This document shows, one piece after another, positions 24,236 to 33,886 of a DNA stretch of 40,739 bases (position 1 is the stretch's first letter; every line of letters begins with the position of its first letter). A model generated the notes under the pieces. The model ran no database searches. It was not told where the DNA came from and was given only the letters and a program-made list of their open reading frames with translations. Source of the DNA: Lachnospiraceae bacterium (GTDB taxonomy: Bacteria > Bacillota > Clostridia > Lachnospirales > Lachnospiraceae); NCBI GenBank assembly GCA_021205305.1, contig JAJPXU010000003.1, forward strand, positions 1 to 40,739, given 5' to 3'. The position numbers and the translations under genes are program-made.

Positions 24236-27200
24236 CGCGCGGGGTCAGAATATCCTGGTCTCGGCGGCGGCTGGTTCCGGTAAGACTGCGGTTCTGGTAG
24301 AACGTATTTTAAAGATGATCACGGACGAGACGCATCCGGTCGACATTGACCGTCTTCTGGTCGTTACCTTTACCAACGCGGCGGCGGCGGAAATGCGGGG
24401 GCGCATCCGTGATTCCCTGGAGGAACGGGCCGAGCGGGATCCGGACAATGTTCATCTGCAAAGACAACTTGTGCTGGTGCATAACGCGAAAATTACGACG
24501 ATTCACAGTTTCTGTCTGCACGTACTGCGCAATCATTTTCAGACAATCGGGATTGACCCGGCTTTTCGTATTGCGGATGAAGGTGAGGTGACGCTGCTGG
24601 AGCAGGAAGTGGTGAAAACAGTGGTTGATGAGGCCTATGATTGTACCTCCGACCGCCCACAGGATCAGGCAGTCTCCGGTCAGCTTTATGACAGACGGGA
24701 ATTTACGGAATTTCTGGAGCAGATCGCGACCGGAAAGAGCGATGCCCAGATTGAAGAGATGATTTTGCAGATCTACCATTTTGCGCTGGGGCAGCCATTT
24801 CCAGAGGACTGGCTGCGGGAGTGCCGTGAAGCATACGAAAAAGACTGGTCGGACAAAGAGCAGCAACAGCCGGGCTGGATGGCCTTTATCGAAACGGATA
24901 CGGCCGTGCGGCTTAAGGATATCCGCGGGCAGCTGGAAGCGGCAATCCGCATCACACAGGAGCCGGACGGGCCGTATCCTTATGAGAAAGCGCTGTTTTC
25001 GGATCTGGAACTGGTGGATGGCCTGGAGCGGGGCGGCTCGTTTGAAGGATATCTGGAAGAATTTCGGAATCTCGCGGGTTTCGCACGCCTTGGCACAAAA
25101 AAGGATGAAAAGATTTCGGAGGAAAAGAAACAGCAGGTGCAGGCCATGCGTGCCGACTGCAAAGAACAGATCAGCGCGCTTCGGGACCAGTATTATTACG
25201 ATGATTTGGAGGCACTGCGGGAAGCCTATGGAAAAAGCGGTGTCTCGGTGCGTGTTCTGACAGAACTGACGGAGACTTTCAGGAAGCGTCTCTCCGAGAA
25301 AAAAGCGGAACGAAACATTCTGGATTTTGGAGATATGGAGCATCTGGCGCTGAATGCGCTCGTGAGCCAGGAGACAGGAGGAGCACTTACTTCAACGGCG
25401 GTGGCCAGGGAATATGCGGAGACATTTGAGGAAGTATTGATTGACGAGTATCAGGACAGCAATCTTGTACAGGAACTGATTCTCGACAGTGTTTCCGGAA
25501 AAGGCATTGGCGCACACAACCGTTTTATGGTGGGGGATGTCAAGCAGAGCATTTACCGGTTCCGGCTGGCTCGCCCGGAATTGTTCCTGGAAAAATATCA
25601 AAGCTATCGCCCCTATGGATCAAACCAGGAAACATCTGCTGACCCGGATGAGCCATCGTCCGGCTGCCGCATCGACCTTCACCGGAATTTTCGCAGCCGT
25701 CCTCAGGTACTCTCTGCGGTCAATGCGATCTTCCGCAGGATTATGACAGAGCCGCTCGGCGGGGTCGTTTATGATGACGACGCGGCTCTGTATCCGGGTG
25801 CGGAGTTTCCCAAGAGCCCTTCTTTGGCAGATGGAACCAGGGCGGAGACACCGGAACTTCTTATTCTGGATGGAAGCGAGGGAGAAAACGATACCTCGGC
25901 GGAAAATCTGCGCAGGGAAGAAGCGAAAATGGTCGGCCGCCGGATTCAGAAAATGGTGGGAGAGATGTCTGTGCTTGATAAAGAGAGCAGGGAATTTCGT
26001 CCGGTGCGCTACGGGGATATTGTGATTTTGCTTCGGTCGGTCAGCGGCTGGGCGGAGACCTTTGGCGAGGTGCTTCTCGACATGGGAATCCCCTGCTTTA
26101 CCGGCTCACAGAAAGGCTATTTTTCGACGGCAGAGGTCCGAGTGGTTCTTTCCTATTTACAGATTCTGGATAATCCGCAGCAGGATATTCCGCTCGCGGC
26201 TGTGCTGCGGAGCGCGATCGGGCGGCTGAACGACGAGGAGCTGGCTCAGATTCGTCTCGCGGGAGAAACGGAGACCAGGCTTTCTTTTTATGATTGCTGC
26301 CAGCGGTATCTGGAACGCTTCCCGGATACCAAAACCGCACAGAAACTGACTGCTTTTTTCTCAACTTATGAAACGCTGCGCGCAAAGTGTGCGCATACGC
26401 CGGTACATCAGCTTTTGTGGGAACTGTTGGACGTGACTGGATACGGTGAGTATGCGGCCGCGCTTCCGGCCGGAGAGCAGCGGCGTGCGAACCTGGATAT
26501 GCTGGTGGAAAAGGCGATTGCTTATGAGGCGACCAGCTTCCGTGGTCTGTATCATTTTGTGCGGTATATTGAAAATCTGCAAAAGTATGAGGTGGATTAC
26601 GGGGAAGCAAATGTCGCTTCTGAGGCGGATGATACCGTGCGGATCATGAGTATCCATAAGAGTAAGGGACTGGAATTTCCGATTGTGTTCGTCAGCGGAA
26701 TGGGCAAGCAATTCAATGAAAGCGATGTGCGCGGCAACGTTGTCATGCATCCGGAATGGGGGATTGCCTGTGATTGCGTGACGCACACGCCGACGGATTC
26801 CCAGGGAGATTCGGAGGGCACGGACGGTTCCTCTTTGGGGGAACTGCCCCGGATGCGCCAGGCCACGCTTTTGAAAAAAGTGATTCAGCAGAAGCTCTCC
26901 ACGGAGAACCTGGGTGAAGAACTGCGTGTTCTGTACGTAGCAATGACCAGGGCGAAGGAAAAGCTGATTCTGACCGGAAGTGTGAAAAATCTGGAAAAGC
27001 GGCTGCCCATCTGGAAGAATGCGGCAGCGCTGGCAAAGGACGGACCTTTGGGGTATTCCTGGCTGTCCGGTGCGTCCACGTATCTGGACTGGGTGGTTCC
27101 GGCACTGCTCGATTCCACGGGCGTGATGGCTTTCACAGATGCCGGAGCATATGCAGACGAAAGTAACTGCGCGCTGGAAAAGGAAAATTCCATGAAACGG

Positions 27201-28205
27201 TCAGAGGACGACTATGCGGGAAAGTTTCATGTAATTGTTGCCTCAGCATCCGGCAATGCCGCCGAGGAGACCAGGGAGTACACGGAAGAACTTCTTTCCC
27301 TGAACGATCTTTTGCGTGTGAACCCGGATGTTTGTCAGGATGAGCAGGCGAGAGATTATCTGGAGCGGGTGTTCGGGACAGAATATCCTTATGAGGCAAA
27401 CCGGGAAATTCCCGGCAAGGTCACAGTTTCCGAATTGAAAAAGATGTCGCAGCGGATGGAAGAAAATGACGCACAGGAGTTGTATGCCGAGGAAGAGGTC
27501 GTGCCATTGATTCCCCGATTTATGATGGACATGAGCGAAGGTGGAGATTCACAGCCCGAGCCGCTTCCATCCAAAACAGCGGGCAAGAATGATATGGCTG
27601 ATCGGGGAGAAGGCTCATCCCTTATCCGGATAAATACGGGCGGATATGGAAAGTTGCAGCCGGGTGGTGCCGATCGCGGTACGGCTTACCATACATTTAT
27701 GGAAAATTTAAATTTTTCTAAGAAAGAAGAATTGCGTTTCCAGTTGGAAGAATTGATAAGTTGTGGTAAAATGTCCGAGGAAGATGCCGCGATGATTCGA
27801 CTGGGCGATATTTCCGCTTTTTTGCGCTCCCGACTTGGAGAGCGGATGGAGAAGGCAGCACAGGAAGGACAGCTTTTCCGGGAGCGTCCATTTGTACTGG
27901 GCGTGTCGGCGGACGAGATTTATGGGCAGCTTTCTTCGGCCGCCGGATCAGAGGCGGAGAAGAAGACGTCTTTGTCAGAGGAAATGATATTAGTGCAGGG
28001 GATCATTGACGCCTGGTTTGTCGAGAACGGGCAAATTACGGTGGTCGATTACAAGACGGATCGGGTTTCGGATGGTTCTGTCCTGGTAAAGCGTTATCGG
28101 ACGCAGATTGATTATTATCAGAAAGCGTTGGAGCGTCTGACTGGCAAAAAGGTCTGCGACCGGGTGATTTATTCGTTTGGCCTGCGGGAAGAAATCCATC
28201 TGTAG
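24195..28205 (+). CDS. addA: ATP-dependent helicase/nuclease subunit A (AddA)
   Basis: A 1336-residue UvrD-type helicase and nuclease, partner of AddB. It has Walker A AAGSGKT (residues 25-31), motif Ia VVTFTNAAAAEMRGRI, Walker B LIDEYQDSN (about 415), the following VGDVKQSIYRFRLARPELF, motif V MSIHKSKGLEFPIVF, motif VI VAMTRAKEKLIL, and a C-terminal nuclease with GIIDAWF and VVDYKTDRV. AddA is usually about 1200-1250 residues; polar insertions occur near residues 860-885 (DSQGDSEGTDGSSLGE) and 1110-1150. The start at 24195 follows AAAGGAGGTGA, one of the strongest sites in the window, and lies inside addB. The pair forms one transcription unit. Confidence 0.97.
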   Translation: MAVKWTKEQQQVIDARGQNILVSAAAGSGKTAVLVERILKMITDETHPVDIDRLLVVTFTNAAAAEMRGRIRDSLEERAERDPDNVHLQRQLVLVHNAKITTIHSFCLHVLRNHFQTIGIDPAFRIADEGEVTLLEQEVVKTVVDEAYDCTSDRPQDQAVSGQLYDRREFTEFLEQIATGKSDAQIEEMILQIYHFALGQPFPEDWLRECREAYEKDWSDKEQQQPGWMAFIETDTAVRLKDIRGQLEAAIRITQEPDGPYPYEKALFSDLELVDGLERGGSFEGYLEEFRNLAGFARLGTKKDEKISEEKKQQVQAMRADCKEQISALRDQYYYDDLEALREAYGKSGVSVRVLTELTETFRKRLSEKKAERNILDFGDMEHLALNALVSQETGGALTSTAVAREYAETFEEVLIDEYQDSNLVQELILDSVSGKGIGAHNRFMVGDVKQSIYRFRLARPELFLEKYQSYRPYGSNQETSADPDEPSSGCRIDLHRNFRSRPQVLSAVNAIFRRIMTEPLGGVVYDDDAALYPGAEFPKSPSLADGTRAETPELLILDGSEGENDTSAENLRREEAKMVGRRIQKMVGEMSVLDKESREFRPVRYGDIVILLRSVSGWAETFGEVLLDMGIPCFTGSQKGYFSTAEVRVVLSYLQILDNPQQDIPLAAVLRSAIGRLNDEELAQIRLAGETETRLSFYDCCQRYLERFPDTKTAQKLTAFFSTYETLRAKCAHTPVHQLLWELLDVTGYGEYAAALPAGEQRRANLDMLVEKAIAYEATSFRGLYHFVRYIENLQKYEVDYGEANVASEADDTVRIMSIHKSKGLEFPIVFVSGMGKQFNESDVRGNVVMHPEWGIACDCVTHTPTDSQGDSEGTDGSSLGELPRMRQATLLKKVIQQKLSTENLGEELRVLYVAMTRAKEKLILTGSVKNLEKRLPIWKNAAALAKDGPLGYSWLSGASTYLDWVVPALLDSTGVMAFTDAGAYADESNCALEKENSMKRSEDDYAGKFHVIVASASGNAAEETREYTEELLSLNDLLRVNPDVCQDEQARDYLERVFGTEYPYEANREIPGKVTVSELKKMSQRMEENDAQELYAEEEVVPLIPRFMMDMSEGGDSQPEPLPSKTAGKNDMADRGEGSSLIRINTGGYGKLQPGGADRGTAYHTFMENLNFSKKEELRFQLEELISCGKMSEEDAAMIRLGDISAFLRSRLGERMEKAAQEGQLFRERPFVLGVSADEIYGQLSSAAGSEAEKKTSLSEEMILVQGIIDAWFVENGQITVVDYKTDRVSDGSVLVKRYRTQIDYYQKALERLTGKKVCDRVIYSFGLREEIHL

Positions 28206-28305
28206 GGGTTGAAATAACATAATTGTAAAGGTACGGAACAGTTGTGGGGTAACAATAATCTGGTCATGGTGCGGCCGGTAACTGTTTGCAAGGATGCGAG
28301 GTATT

Positions 28306-31300
28306 ATGAAAAAATTAATTCAAAATCAGGCAGTGAGGTATATCTTTTTCGGCGGCTGTACGACGGCGGTCAACCTGATTTCCTACTATCTGTTGTGTCT
28401 GGCGGGTTTTAATATCACCGTGGCGAACACGATTGCGGTGTTGCTGGCGATTGTTTTCGCTTATGTGGTGAATAAGCTGTTTGTCTTTGAACACAGGACG
28501 CATTCGTTTGCAGCACTGTGCCGCGAGGCGGGCAGCTTCATTGGCATGCGGCTGGGGACGATGCTGATCGAAGTGCTCGGCGTACTGTGCCTGGTCTGCA
28601 TCTGGGACGTGCCGAACATGGTCTCCAAGCTGCTGATACAGGTGGTGATTCTGGTATTGAATTTCCTGATCAGCAAGTTTGTTGTATTTAAGGAAGATGC
28701 GTCCGCTGCGGAGCGCGTCTCTCCTGCTCAGGGAATATTGGAAGATGAGAATGACTCTGAGGTCAGAAGCAGTCTTTCAGAGGAAATACCAAATGGCAAG
28801 AGGGAAAAACAGCGTTTCTCTGAGAGAATAAAAGCCAGAAGAAAAAAACAGCGCTCCGCTGCGTGCATCTCGCGCAATTATTTTCTGGCCGGATTTTTCC
28901 TGACCGGGATGGTGGCACTGGTCGGCTTTGCGCTGATGGGTGTCTGGCCGTTCGGCGATAAGACGCTGCTGATCATCGATTCGCTTCACCAGTATCTGCC
29001 GTTCTACACGGATTTTCATGAGAAACTGGTAAACAGCGAGTCGTTCCTGTACTCATTTTCCGGCGGATTTGGTTATAACTTCTGGTCCACTTACGCGTAC
29101 TACCTGGCGAGTCCGTTGAACTTCCTGATGGCTTTTATTCCGACGCAGAATGTATGCGACTTCATGGATCTGATGATTCTTCTCAAGATTGCGCTCTGCG
29201 GCGGCAGTTTTTCCTGGTATCTGCACAAAAGAGACGAGGAGAGAAAGTATTTGCCAGCTGTCTTTGGCGTGATGTTTGGCCTGAGCAATTTTGTGATCGG
29301 CTATTATTTCAATCTGATGTGGCTGGACAGCATTGCCATGCTGCCGCTGGTTATGTATGGCATTGAGCAGATTGTGAAAGGCGGAAGGGGGAAATTTTAC
29401 TGTCTGGCTCTGTTTTACGGGCTTTGGTGTAATTATTATATTGGGTTTATGCTCTGTCTGTTTGCCTGCCTGTATTTTCTGGTGTGTTGGATTGCACAGA
29501 CGGGAGAGTACGGTCGGCACGGGACGACGGAGTCCCACAGCTTCCCGCGTGATCTGGGCAAGAGCTGCCTGACCTTTGCCTGGCATTCACTGCTTGCGGG
29601 CGGTATGGCAGCGTTGGTTCTGATTCCTGCGTTTATGGGGCTGACTGCCTCAGAATCCATGGAAGGAAATTCGTTTCCCACGGTTGTGAAGTTTTACGAG
29701 AGCCTTGCGGAACTTCTGGAAAATCATATGGCATTCATGGAGCCGGTGACGATTTCCAGCACACAGGTCGGCCTGAATGTATACTGTGGCGTAGCGACCG
29801 TTCTGCTGGCGATTTTGTATCTGTTTGACCACGAGATTCGTCTGCGGGAGCGGCTGGCGCATTACGGGCTTTGTGCCTTTCTGCTGTTTTCTTTTGCCTG
29901 CAATATTCCGAACTATATCTGGCATGGGTTCCACCAGCAGAACGGTTTGCCGAACCGCTTCGCCTTTCTCTATATCGCGATTCTGCTGGTAATGGCATAT
30001 GACGCGCTGGGGCATCTGAAAAAATTCTGGCTCCCGGAGCTTTTGTTCTCGGTGGCAACGCCAGTGGCATTTTTGATTGTGCGTTATCTGAATCCGGAAC
30101 AGGAGCTGGAGGGCTATCTGTTTTTGATCTCAATCGGACTGCTGGTTTTCTATTTTGGCTTCTTATTAATAGGAAAATACGCGAATCGGCTGAAGCCTTC
30201 GATGTTCAGCGCGGCGCTGGCCTTTGTCCTTTTTGTGGAGTGTGCGGCCAATGCGGTTTACGGTATTTCCGAGAATGGCAGCGTTACCAGGAGCATTTAC
30301 CTGGCGGATCAGACTTCTTATCAGACATTGATTTCCAATCTGGATGAGGACGAAGACAGCTTTTACCGCAGCGAGGTCGACCGTCAGAGAATGCGGAATG
30401 TGACGATGTTTGTGGGCGGCAACTCGATGGTAATGTTTAATTCGACCATGCAGAGTTCCATCGTTGATTTCTGCGACGCGCTTGGGATTGAAGCGCGGAC
30501 GAATAAAAATGGGTACCTGGGCGTAACCAAGCTGATGAATGATGTCTTTGGCATCAAATATGTAGCGACGCCGTCAGGAATTTCGGATACCTTCTACCAG
30601 TTTGAAAAGGTAGATTCGGATGGGGAACTGACCCTGTATGAAAACACCAATGCGCTCTCCCTTGGCTTCATGGTAGACGATGCGATTCTGGAGTGGGACA
30701 CCTCTTCCGGTGAGCCTCTGGATATCCAGAACAGTTTTGTGGAGCTTGCGACCGGCCATGACGCGATCTATGTGCTTGACCGTTACATCGATATGGCAGA
30801 TGGCGAAAATTACGCGATTAAGATTCCGGAGAACAAACAGGTCTATATGTGCATTGATACGCGCGTGGAGAAAATTGAACTGAACACGCCGGAATACTCG
30901 AAGACCTACTCTACTTACACCGATCATCTGTATGTGATCAATAGTTCAGAGGAAAGTGACCTGGCGGACTTTACAGTGACGCTCAAAGACACCCAGACGA
31001 CGGTGCGGGCGGAGATCTATACCTGTTCCAACGAAGCCTATCAGGAGGTCGTCGATGCACTTGCCGAAAGCCAGCTGGAAAATCTGTCCGTGGAAGGAAA
31101 TCATGTATCTGGGGACATCGATGTGAAAGAAGAGGGAACACTGCTTCTGACCATACCTTATGATGAAGGCTGGACGATTCTGGTGGATGGGAAAGAGACG
31201 GATTTCTCCTGCGTGGGAGGAGCGCTGATTGGCGTGCATCTGTCAGAAGGAGAACATTCGATTGAAATGAAATACACGCCGTCCGGGCTGTGGCTCGGTA

Positions 31301-31404
31301 CCGGTATTACACTGGTTTGCGCGGCGCTGTTTCTGGGAACCTGTGCATGGAATGCAGCGGAGGGAAAACGCAGAAAAAGAAAGCCGGGACATCGTGCAAA
31401 GTAA
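28306..31404 (+). CDS. GtrA-YfhO fusion membrane protein
   Basis: A 1032-residue membrane protein joining two families. Residues about 9-127 are GtrA-like (YIFFGGCTTAVNLISYYLL, AYVVNKLFVFEHR, NFLISKFVVFKE), four membrane segments, a family thought to flip polyprenyl-phosphate sugars. A charged linker (about 128-190, with KREKQRFSERIKARRKKQR) follows. The rest is YfhO-like: membrane segments with LIIDSLHQYLPFYTDF, SFSGGFGYNFWSTYAYYLAS (a GT-C-type first loop with Asp) and GLPNRFAFLYI, then an extracellular beta-rich domain and a final membrane segment with a basic tail. YfhO and GtcA/GtrA proteins act in glycosylation of teichoic acids in Bacillus and Listeria; a fused flippase and transferase would fit. 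Start 28306 was chosen over ATG 28294; the choice is uncertain. Confidence 0.88.
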   Translation: MKKLIQNQAVRYIFFGGCTTAVNLISYYLLCLAGFNITVANTIAVLLAIVFAYVVNKLFVFEHRTHSFAALCREAGSFIGMRLGTMLIEVLGVLCLVCIWDVPNMVSKLLIQVVILVLNFLISKFVVFKEDASAAERVSPAQGILEDENDSEVRSSLSEEIPNGKREKQRFSERIKARRKKQRSAACISRNYFLAGFFLTGMVALVGFALMGVWPFGDKTLLIIDSLHQYLPFYTDFHEKLVNSESFLYSFSGGFGYNFWSTYAYYLASPLNFLMAFIPTQNVCDFMDLMILLKIALCGGSFSWYLHKRDEERKYLPAVFGVMFGLSNFVIGYYFNLMWLDSIAMLPLVMYGIEQIVKGGRGKFYCLALFYGLWCNYYIGFMLCLFACLYFLVCWIAQTGEYGRHGTTESHSFPRDLGKSCLTFAWHSLLAGGMAALVLIPAFMGLTASESMEGNSFPTVVKFYESLAELLENHMAFMEPVTISSTQVGLNVYCGVATVLLAILYLFDHEIRLRERLAHYGLCAFLLFSFACNIPNYIWHGFHQQNGLPNRFAFLYIAILLVMAYDALGHLKKFWLPELLFSVATPVAFLIVRYLNPEQELEGYLFLISIGLLVFYFGFLLIGKYANRLKPSMFSAALAFVLFVECAANAVYGISENGSVTRSIYLADQTSYQTLISNLDEDEDSFYRSEVDRQRMRNVTMFVGGNSMVMFNSTMQSSIVDFCDALGIEARTNKNGYLGVTKLMNDVFGIKYVATPSGISDTFYQFEKVDSDGELTLYENTNALSLGFMVDDAILEWDTSSGEPLDIQNSFVELATGHDAIYVLDRYIDMADGENYAIKIPENKQVYMCIDTRVEKIELNTPEYSKTYSTYTDHLYVINSSEESDLADFTVTLKDTQTTVRAEIYTCSNEAYQEVVDALAESQLENLSVEGNHVSGDIDVKEEGTLLLTIPYDEGWTILVDGKETDFSCVGGALIGVHLSEGEHSIEMKYTPSGLWLGTGITLVCAALFLGTCAWNAAEGKRRKRKPGHRAK

Positions 31405-31444
31405 AACGACTTACGTCGTTTCCTATAACAGGAGGAAAAAAGAA

Positions 31445-32614
31445 ATGGATCTTGTATTTTCAGACAAAGCGGAACATATGGAAGAGGGCATTTTTGCGGC
31501 TCTGAACGAAAAGAAAAATGAACTGCTGCGGCAGGGCCGAAAGGTTTGGAACCTCTCGGTTGGGACGCCGGATTTCGCTCCGCCCCAGCACATCATTGAT
31601 GCGGTCTGTGAAGCCGCGAAAAAGCCGGAAAACTACAAATATTCTCTGGTCGAGCTGCCGGAACTGATTGAGGCGCTGCAGGGATTCTATGAGCGGCGCT
31701 TTGGGGTTACGCTTGAAAAAAATGAGATTATGGAGCTTTACGGTTCGCAGGAAGGCATGACACATCTGGCCTGGACGCTCTGCAATCCAGGGGATCTGGT
31801 GCTGGTGCCGAACCCGGGTTATCCGATTTTTGGCATTGGACCGCAGCTGTGCGACGCCGAGTTGTGGGAATACCCGCTGTATGAGGAGAATGGATTTCTT
31901 CCCAGATTTTCGGACATTCCGGAGGATGTGGCGCAGCGGGCCAAGCTGATGGTCGTAAGCTATCCGGCCAATCCGATCTGCCGCGTGGCGCCGGATTCTT
32001 TCTATCGGGAACTGATCGCTTTTGCGAAAAAATATCATATTATAGTATTGCACGACAGCGCGTATTCGGATATTGTCTACGGGGGCAGAACGTGTGGTTC
32101 TTTCCTTTCTTACGAGGGGGCGAAAGAGGTCGGGATTGAATTTTATTCGCTCTCAAAAACCTTTAATTATACCGGCGCGCGCGTCTCATTCGCGGTCGGC
32201 AATGCGGAGATAATCCGGAGGTTTCGGGCAATTCGGACCCAGTACGATTACGGAACCTTTCTGCCGGTGCAGTACGGCGCGATTGCCGCACTGAACGGAC
32301 CATTTGACAGCGTCCTGCGCCAGAGAGAATTATATGAGGAGCGCAATCAGGCGCTGTGCGGCGGTCTGCGCTCGATTGGCTGGGAAGTGCCGGACAGTGA
32401 AGGTACCATGTTTGTCTGGGCGCCGCTGCCAAAGGGGTATACGAATTCGGTTGAATTTTGTCTGACCCTGATGGAAAAATCAGGAGTCATCTGTACACCG
32501 GGCAGCAGCTTTGGTTCCCTCGGAGAAGGGTATGTGCGCTTTGCACTTGTGCTTCCGCCGGAACAGCTGCGCGAGGCCGTGGAATGCATTCGTGTGAGCG
32601 GGGTGCTTGACTGA
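31445..32614 (+). CDS. PLP-dependent aminotransferase, class I/II
   Basis: A 389-residue fold-type I aminotransferase. The order WNLSVGTPDFAPPQHIIDAV, YKYSLVELPELIEAL, YGSQEGMTHLAWTLCNPGD, VPNPGYPIF, VVSYPANPICRVAP, VLHDSAYSDIVYGG, then the PLP lysine in FYSLSKTFNYTGAR, is characteristic. The set resembles LL-diaminopimelate and aspartate aminotransferases of Clostridia. The usual NPTG of this family is changed to NPIC, near the cofactor and substrate site. The amino acid substrate cannot be told from sequence alone. The start at 31445 follows AACAGGAGG. It is 40 bases after the GtrA-YfhO gene; that gap holds ACGACTTACGTCGT, a short inverted repeat whose core recurs at 20220. Confidence 0.9.
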   Translation: MDLVFSDKAEHMEEGIFAALNEKKNELLRQGRKVWNLSVGTPDFAPPQHIIDAVCEAAKKPENYKYSLVELPELIEALQGFYERRFGVTLEKNEIMELYGSQEGMTHLAWTLCNPGDLVLVPNPGYPIFGIGPQLCDAELWEYPLYEENGFLPRFSDIPEDVAQRAKLMVVSYPANPICRVAPDSFYRELIAFAKKYHIIVLHDSAYSDIVYGGRTCGSFLSYEGAKEVGIEFYSLSKTFNYTGARVSFAVGNAEIIRRFRAIRTQYDYGTFLPVQYGAIAALNGPFDSVLRQRELYEERNQALCGGLRSIGWEVPDSEGTMFVWAPLPKGYTNSVEFCLTLMEKSGVICTPGSSFGSLGEGYVRFALVLPPEQLREAVECIRVSGVLD

Positions 32615-32647
32615 CACGATGTGGGTATCTATCTATTTATTTATTTA

Positions 32648-32860
32648 TTTAGAACAGCACGCCGCAGACCGCCTGCTTTGCAGGCTATATGCCGCTTACG
32701 CGTCATATGTCTGTGGCTTGATGGGCGTCTCCGTTCCACTTCGGTCGGCGCTAAGCGAACGTCCACTGGACGTTCAGCGCCCGCCCATCCCGAAATGAAA
32801 ATACAGCCTTTAGCAGGTAAACCTGCACAGTCTGTCTTTTCATTTCGATGCTGTTCTGAA
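32648..32860. repeat. Inverted-repeat element with nested hairpins (MITE-like)
   Basis: The ends TTTAGAACAGCA and TGCTGTTCTGAA are inverted copies with one mismatch class. Inside, CGAAATGAAAA (32791-32801) is inverted as TTTTCATTTCG (32837-32847), GATGGGCG (32720-32727) as CGCCCATC (32782-32789), and GGCGCT / AGCGCC enclose GAACGTCC-ACT-GGACGTTC. Four or five TTTA units stand directly at the left end. No open reading frame of note lies inside. The length of about 213 bp and terminal repeats suggest a miniature mobile element. It fills the gap between the aminotransferase and murB. Confidence 0.75.
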
Positions 32861-32886
32861 CTGGTTAGCAAAGTTTGGAGGTTTTC

Positions 32887-33822
32887 ATGCCAGATATGAA
32901 AGCGCTGCTGCGGGAAGCAGCCGGGGAAGACTGCGTTCTTGAGCAGGAGAGTATGAGAAAGCACACCACCTTTCGCATCGGGGGACCGGCGGACTATTTT
33001 GCCGCGCCGACGACAGTGGAAGGTGTGCAAAGGATGGTAAAGCTCTGCCGGGAGCTGGATTATCCGTTTTATGTGATCGGCAATGGGAGCAATCTGCTGG
33101 TGTCCGATCAGGGATACCGGGGACTGGTGCTGCAGCTCTATAAAAACTTGAGTGAAATAAACGTTGTTTCTCAGGACACGGATCAGGGCGGCAGCATCCA
33201 GGCACAGTCTGGCGCGATGCTCTCTGTGATTGCGAAACGTGCCATGGAAGGGGGACTGACCGGTTTTGAGTTTGCTTCCGGAATACCGGGAACGCTGGGC
33301 GGAGCGGTCGTAATGAACGCCGGCGCATATGGCGGCGAGATGAAAGATGTGCTGGTCTCTGTAACTGTTCTGAACCGCACGGGAGAAATCCTGGAGATAC
33401 CAGTCTCGCAGCTGGAACTGGGGTATCGCCGCAGCGCGGTGCTTTCCAATGGTTGGATCGTGTTGGGAGCAAAACTTGATTTTGCCAACGGGGATACAGA
33501 GACAATACGCAGCCGTATGGAGGAATTAAAACGGCAGCGCGTCCAAAAACAGCCTTTGGATCTGCCGAGCGCGGGCAGTACATTTAAGCGCCCGGAGGGT
33601 TATTTCGCGGGAAAACTGATTATGGATGCCGGATTGAGAGGATATATGGTCGGAGGAGCTCAGGTGTCGGAGAAGCACTGCGGTTTCATTGTGAATCGGG
33701 GCGGTGCGACTGCTGCGGATGTGAGGAAGCTGATCGCGGATGTGTGTGTTCGTGTATACGATCAGTTTGGTGTAATCCTAGAGCCGGAGGTTCGGATGCT
33801 CGGAACCTTTTCCGGGGATTGA
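32887..33822 (+). CDS. murB: UDP-N-acetylenolpyruvoylglucosamine reductase
   Basis: A 311-residue cytoplasmic flavoenzyme that reduces the enolpyruvyl ether to give UDP-MurNAc for peptidoglycan. It has the FAD-binding pieces HTTFRIGGPADYFA, VIGNGSNLLVSDQGYRG, GIPGTLGGAVVMNAGAYGGE, the catalytic Ser segment LPSAGSTFKRPEG, AGKLIMDAGLRG, and the C-terminal HCGFIVNRGGATAADV with the final Glu in LEPEVRMLG. This is the short type IIa/b-like form usual in Firmicutes. The ATG at 32887 follows TTGGAGG. A terminal-repeat element abuts the gene upstream, so its promoter may lie in or beyond that element. Confidence 0.97.
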   Translation: MPDMKALLREAAGEDCVLEQESMRKHTTFRIGGPADYFAAPTTVEGVQRMVKLCRELDYPFYVIGNGSNLLVSDQGYRGLVLQLYKNLSEINVVSQDTDQGGSIQAQSGAMLSVIAKRAMEGGLTGFEFASGIPGTLGGAVVMNAGAYGGEMKDVLVSVTVLNRTGEILEIPVSQLELGYRRSAVLSNGWIVLGAKLDFANGDTETIRSRMEELKRQRVQKQPLDLPSAGSTFKRPEGYFAGKLIMDAGLRGYMVGGAQVSEKHCGFIVNRGGATAADVRKLIADVCVRVYDQFGVILEPEVRMLGTFSGD

Positions 33823-33886
33823 GAACTGTAGTATCCTAATTGCGTTGTCGCTCGAATCATAGGATAATTTTAAGAGGTGAGATGCG

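Noticed and set aside
32631-32650. TTTA tandem repeat as a phase-variation tract
   Set aside because: It lies after the aminotransferase stop and far from the murB start, so changes in unit number would not alter a reading frame or an evident promoter.
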